From the IMG/VR virus record IMGVR_UViG_3300025030_000003, positions 124,001-188,000 of that record: a stretch of DNA of 64,000 bases; one strand, 5' to 3'. The DNA comes from a virus. Below are positions 61,006 through 64,000 of the stretch, one piece after another. The notes below the pieces were generated by a model that made no database searches, was not told the DNA's origin, and saw only the letters and a list, made by a program, of their open reading frames with translations. How positions within the stretch are numbered: the stretch's first letter is position 1; each line of letters begins with the position of its first letter. The translations under genes and the position numbers were made by a program.

Positions 61006-61395
61006 TTAAGATATTAATTCGTAAAAGGCTTGGAGTCTCAATTTAGCATTTAGAGCTAGTTTTTGGGTTTGTACTATTATGGGTATGTATTCTCTTAGTA
61101 AAACCATATTATCTATTAAAAATTTTTGAGGATAGCTATTTCTATCCATAACAGCAGGAATATTTAATTTATGCTTGAAATTAATTAAAATATCTTCAGT
61201 TATAATTCCTACTAAAGAGTAGGCTTCCCAGTGCATCTGATGCTCAAACTCTTTTAGAAAAGCTACAGATAATTTATGATTAGGATTCATGCTTATATTA
61301 AAGAAAGAAACATTAGCACTAAGAGCTTTTCTCTCTCTTTTGTTAAGTTTCTTCCAATTTTTTATAAAATATTCTTCTCTGGGATTTTTATACAT
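61006..61395 (-). CDS. Unknown 129-residue protein
   Basis: Starts MYKNPREEYFIKNWKKLNKRERKAL. Basic N-terminus, then a helical domain with HQMHWEAYSLVGIITEDILINF. Overlaps the small zinc-type gene by eight bases. A nucleic-acid-binding role would suit the basic start; not recognised. Confidence 0.65.
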   Translation of the reverse strand: MYKNPREEYFIKNWKKLNKRERKALSANVSFFNISMNPNHKLSVAFLKEFEHQMHWEAYSLVGIITEDILINFKHKLNIPAVMDRNSYPQKFLIDNMVLLREYIPIIVQTQKLALNAKLRLQAFYELIS

Positions 61396-61537
61396 TTTTC
61401 TTACTTAATATCTTTAAAGATACTTCCCCACATCGGAGACACTCTGAAAAACATACTAAGTCAAATCCCTTCTCGTTTTCCAACTTACGAGCATGTACTA
61501 TTATTTTTCTATGCTCCTCGCAATAATTTTTTTCCAT
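61388..61537 (-). CDS. Small cysteine-containing protein
   Basis: A 49-residue protein from ATG 61537 (a longer frame upstream overlaps the divergent promoters and a plus-strand gene, so I reject it). MEKNYCEEHRK and VCFSECLRCGEV give C-x2-H, C-x3-C and C-x2-C, a possible zinc site. Driven by the leftward member of a divergent promoter pair. Function unknown. Confidence 0.65.
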   Translation of the reverse strand: MEKNYCEEHRKIIVHARKLENEKGFDLVCFSECLRCGEVSLKILSKKNV

Positions 61538-61553
61538 AAAACCCCCATAGATT

Positions 61554-61582
61554 ATTATAACATATTTTAAAAAATTACGCAA
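61554..61582 (-). promoter_or_regulatory. Sigma70-type promoter, leftward half of divergent pair
   Basis: Minus-strand TTGCGT, 17-bp spacer ending TGT, TATAAT. Confidence 0.7.
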
Positions 61583-61589
61583 TAGGGTA

Positions 61590-61618
61590 TTGACAAAATT
61601 GTTACAAAATGATATAAT
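61590..61618 (+). promoter_or_regulatory. Sigma70-type promoter, rightward half of divergent pair
   Basis: Plus-strand TTGACA, 17-bp spacer ending TGA, TATAAT: both hexamers are consensus. Confidence 0.85.
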
Positions 61619-61661
61619 GGATATGTAAAGCGGTACATTTATAATTAAGGGGAGAAATTTA

Positions 61662-62576
61662 ATGTCAGATGACAAAAGACAAGAAATAATATTGATGGAT
61701 GAACGTGGAAATAACATTATAGAGGTAAATCCAGATAACATAGCTCGTAATTTAGTGTCTTTAACTACTAGAACCGATATAATGACTCCAGAGGACAAAA
61801 AATTCTTCATAGATAATACAGAGCGTTGGGGTATGGTACAACAAAATTGTCATATCTGGAGAACTAGTACTGAAAAACGTAGTATTTTATCTGAACTTCC
61901 AACAACTCATCTTAAATTTCATCAGGCTATATTAGAAAATAAAGTATTTGTTGATGAAACTGTCAGATTAGCCAAGGATGCAGAGATTCAAAAGTTGGAT
62001 GCAGAGGAATTATATGTTGATATAGAGAATATCAAAGAAGAAATATCTGAATTTACAAAACAAAGAGAAGATTATGAAGAAGATAGTTCTGAATATAAAC
62101 AACTTTCTTATAGAATAAGAAAGAAAGATATTGAGTTAAGAAAAAAGACAGTAGAACTTCAAGAAAAAGCTTATCAGATTCAACAATCTGCTATAGCTAT
62201 GAAATATAGAGTTGATGAATTAAAAGATTGGAAGCAATTCGAAGATGAAATGATAGAACAGATGAAGTCTGAAGGTTTTACTGATGAAGAAATATGGGAT
62301 AAAAATTCCGCTCAACTCTTTGGATATTTCTATTTGTTCTTAACTAAGTTCAATGCTGTTAAAAGTTCTACGGATTCAGGAGAAGTCCATAACTTGACCT
62401 ACTTAGCTAGATTCTCAGTAGAAGAAGCTATAAAATCAGGTGATTTTGAAAGTTGGGTAACAAGATGTGATAGAACTCAACTTCAATCTTTAGCAGACTT
62501 AGGTTATATAGGAATTAAAGAAGAAAACGGAAAGTTACAGATATTAATACCAGAGCAATTTAGAGTTAAAAAGTGA
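61662..62576 (+). CDS. Unknown protein with central coiled coil
   Basis: A 304-residue plus-strand protein. Residues 105-200 form a long charged coiled coil (EDSSEYKQLSYRIRKKDIELRKK). The ends are mixed alpha/beta. GGGGAG lies ten bases before the ATG. It is fired from a perfect consensus promoter and ends in a bidirectional terminator, so strong early expression is likely. Family not recognised. Confidence 0.75.
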   Translation: MSDDKRQEIILMDERGNNIIEVNPDNIARNLVSLTTRTDIMTPEDKKFFIDNTERWGMVQQNCHIWRTSTEKRSILSELPTTHLKFHQAILENKVFVDETVRLAKDAEIQKLDAEELYVDIENIKEEISEFTKQREDYEEDSSEYKQLSYRIRKKDIELRKKTVELQEKAYQIQQSAIAMKYRVDELKDWKQFEDEMIEQMKSEGFTDEEIWDKNSAQLFGYFYLFLTKFNAVKSSTDSGEVHNLTYLARFSVEEAIKSGDFESWVTRCDRTQLQSLADLGYIGIKEENGKLQILIPEQFRVKK

Positions 62577-62621
62577 ACTAGATAGATACGCTTTTATAAA
62601 AAGAACTAAATAAGTACATAA

Positions 62622-62647
62622 AAATCCCCTATAAATATAGGGGATTT
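62622..62647. terminator. Bidirectional terminator
   Basis: AAATCCCCTATA / TATAGGGGATTT with T runs on both strands. It serves the plus-strand gene and the leftward small gene that converge here. Confidence 0.85.
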
Positions 62648-62668
62648 ATTTTATTTGAGTTTATTCTA

Positions 62669-62938
62669 TTAAGCAGGAGGTAACTCTGCTTGTAATTCTT
62701 CTAATGTTTTAAGAACTACTGCGTTATCTACTACTTTAATAATAGAATTAATGAAGTTATTGGCTTGCATGAAGGTAGTTAGTTCTTCAGTAGGCTGAGG
62801 TATAGTATCGAAAGTAAAGTTACACCACATCCCTACATCATTGTAGTTATCTCCACCTTGATTTTCATCTATTCCTATACAAAGAATAGAACCATCTACT
62901 CCATTAGCTGTAACGCATCTGTAAATAGTATTTGACAT
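62669..62938 (-). CDS. Small virion-type protein after propeller gene
   Basis: An 89-residue protein (MSNTIYRCVTANGVDGSILCIG). A beta-rich first half and a helical second half. It follows a late promoter variant and the propeller protein. The late context suggests a small virion or fibre-assembly protein. Not recognised. Confidence 0.65.
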   Translation of the reverse strand: MSNTIYRCVTANGVDGSILCIGIDENQGGDNYNDVGMWCNFTFDTIPQPTEELTTFMQANNFINSIIKVVDNAVVLKTLEELQAELPPA

Positions 62939-62957
62939 TTTGTTTCTCCTATCTAAT

Positions 62958-62968
62958 TATAATTTAAA
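62958..62968 (-). promoter_or_regulatory. Putative late promoter (one mismatch)
   Basis: Minus-strand TTTAAATTATA followed by ATTAGA, 20 bases before the ATG at 62938; it overlaps the end of the propeller gene. Confidence 0.5.
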
Positions 62969-64000
62969 AATATGATATTTCTGCTATCTTAGTTGAAACT
63001 ACTGGTAATGTTATTTGGGTATTAAATTTTTCTGTAACAGCAGAAGTAGTGCTACCTCCAAAAGATAAGGCTGAGTTTTGAGTACCACATCCTGCTAATG
63101 ATTGTCTTGCGGTATTAAGTTTTCCAGTATTTGTCCAAGTGGAGCCATTAAATTTTTCAGATACTCCAGTAGCTCCAGCACCGTCATCACCCCCAAAAAC
63201 AGCCCCATTATTCTGGGTACCGCATGCTCCCATAAAACTTTTAACAGTACTCATAGAACCTGTGTTAGACCAAGTAGCCCCGTTAAATTTTTCAGTTGTT
63301 GAAACATAAGATAATTGTGCAATCCAACCACCAAAAGATAATCCAGAGTTCTGAGTACCACAACCAGACAATCTTTGTCTAGCAGAATTTAAACCTCCCG
63401 TATTAGTCCAAGTAGAACCATTAAACTTTTCTGTAGCACTTGTAACAGAATTACCTGTACCTGCGGGGGTACCTCCAAAAGACAAACCTGCTATTTGAGT
63501 ACCGCTTCCTGCTAAATAACACCTAGCATTATTCATGTTTCCAGTGTTAGCCCAAGTAGCTCCATTAAATTTCTCTGTTATAACAACAGATGTATTAGTC
63601 CAACCCCCGAAACTTAATCCAGAGTTTTGAGTACCGCAAGAGCCTATTCCGTATCTACCAGTGTTTAAGTTCCCTGAATTAGCCCAAGTAGAGCCGTTAA
63701 ATTTCTCTGTTACATTACTCCCTGCATTATTTCCCCCAAAACTTAATCCAGAGTTTTCAAATCCGCATCCAGACAATAAATCTCTACCTGTGTTTAAATT
63801 TCCGCTACTTGTCCATACTCCTCCAACAACGTCATCTAGGAATCCAAGAGTAGCTAAGTCATTTTGTTCTTCCTCAGTTAATCCATTACTTACAGGTCTT
63901 ACTTCTACTGAGAGATAACAAGGTGCTGTCATCTTTATATTTTTAGCATTAAAAGAAGTTATTTCTTTAAAGTCAGTATCGTTTTTTAAATTTATATATT
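62964..64000 (-). CDS. Kelch-type six-bladed beta-propeller virion protein, 5' end outside window
   Basis: The frame is open from the stop at 62964 to the right edge; an ATG at 63932 lacks a ribosome site and the frame continues upstream (KNDTDFKEITSFNAKNIKM), so the gene is probably cut by the edge. Six units of about 46 residues follow, each with W.NTG.LN.AR, then GCGTQNSGLSFGG, then TEKFNGSTW. This is a Kelch-like propeller. Such proteins occur in phage fibres and bind host surface sugars or proteins. Nearly identical repeats suggest recent expansion. Confidence 0.82.
   Translation of the reverse strand, partial: YINLKNDTDFKEITSFNAKNIKMTAPCYLSVEVRPVSNGLTEEEQNDLATLGFLDDVVGGVWTSSGNLNTGRDLLSGCGFENSGLSFGGNNAGSNVTEKFNGSTWANSGNLNTGRYGIGSCGTQNSGLSFGGWTNTSVVITEKFNGATWANTGNMNNARCYLAGSGTQIAGLSFGGTPAGTGNSVTSATEKFNGSTWTNTGGLNSARQRLSGCGTQNSGLSFGGWIAQLSYVSTTEKFNGATWSNTGSMSTVKSFMGACGTQNNGAVFGGDDGAGATGVSEKFNGSTWTNTGKLNTARQSLAGCGTQNSALSFGGSTTSAVTEKFNTQITLPVVSTKIAEISYF

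Noticed and set aside
61388-61810. Longer 140-codon minus-strand frame
   Set aside because: It would run across both divergent promoters and the plus-strand gene; the ATG at 61537 with 49 codons fits better.
1-64000. tRNA genes
   Set aside because: I looked for T-loop and cloverleaf patterns in the intergenic stretches and saw none.

Overview
The window looks like about 64 kb of a large, strictly AT-rich, contractile-tailed (myovirus) phage genome. It carries a T4-type set of virion genes: terminase, portal, prohead protease, capsid, tube, sheath, gp25/gp6-like baseplate and spike. The replication set is not T4-like: a family A DNA polymerase, a DnaB-like helicase, a DnaG-type primase split into two genes, and a T5/T4-type flap nuclease. 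Strong AGGAGG ribosome sites, frequent TTG starts, and promoters with a TTGACA box, a 17-bp spacer and an extended TGN-TATAAT box suggest a low-GC Gram-positive (Bacillota-like) host. The host is an inference. I see no tRNA, integrase, repressor, CRISPR array or insertion sequence.

Layout. Almost everything is on the minus strand. Positions 1-7.8 kb hold a replication and nucleotide operon, read leftward from a sigma70-type promoter near 7.82 kb: FEN, dNMP kinase, HAD phosphatase, SNF2-like helicase, DnaB-like helicase, primase zinc domain and DNA polymerase (cut by the left edge). Positions 7.9-25 kb hold lysis and tail genes: M15 peptidase, fibre, gpI-like, gp6-like, gp25-like, spike, hub, M23-containing tape measure, chaperone, tube and sheath. 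Positions 25-34 kb hold a cluster of probable virion-internal or neck proteins, including ADP-ribosyltransferase-like, J-domain and SWIM zinc proteins. Many begin with a similar short basic/hydrophobic helix. Positions 34-44.6 kb hold the head module: capsid, protease-scaffold fusion, core proteins, portal, and an intein-bearing terminase. Positions 44.6-47.3 kb hold a probable late sigma factor and the primase TOPRIM half. Positions 47.35-48.03 kb form the only long gene-free stretch, and it appears to encode a large structured RNA with its own promoter. Positions 48-64 kb mix small unknown genes, a nuclease, fibre and decoration proteins, a MoxR-ATPase/VWA-metalloprotease pair and a Kelch-propeller protein cut by the right edge. 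Only two short islands (50.6-51.5 kb and 61.7-62.6 kb) are on the plus strand, each fired from a divergent promoter pair.

Regulation. Two promoter classes are visible. One is the sigma70-like class in front of replication, regulatory and plus-strand genes. The other is a motif read on the minus strand as TTTATATTATA, usually followed by two bases and TAG, which occurs about 20 times just upstream of virion genes. I interpret it as the late promoter used by the phage sigma factor at 45 kb. Several intrinsic terminators are fused directly to the next late promoter.

Most unusual signals: (i) a plus-strand late-promoter copy followed by a short RNA whose terminator loop displays CCTCCTTT, the 16S rRNA anti-Shine-Dalgarno tail; (ii) the structured RNA at 47.4-47.9 kb with a 12-bp long-range helix and a 60-bp exact repeat; (iii) beta-domains shared between unrelated virion proteins; (iv) a common N-terminal peptide on putative packaged proteins next to a protease-scaffold fusion.
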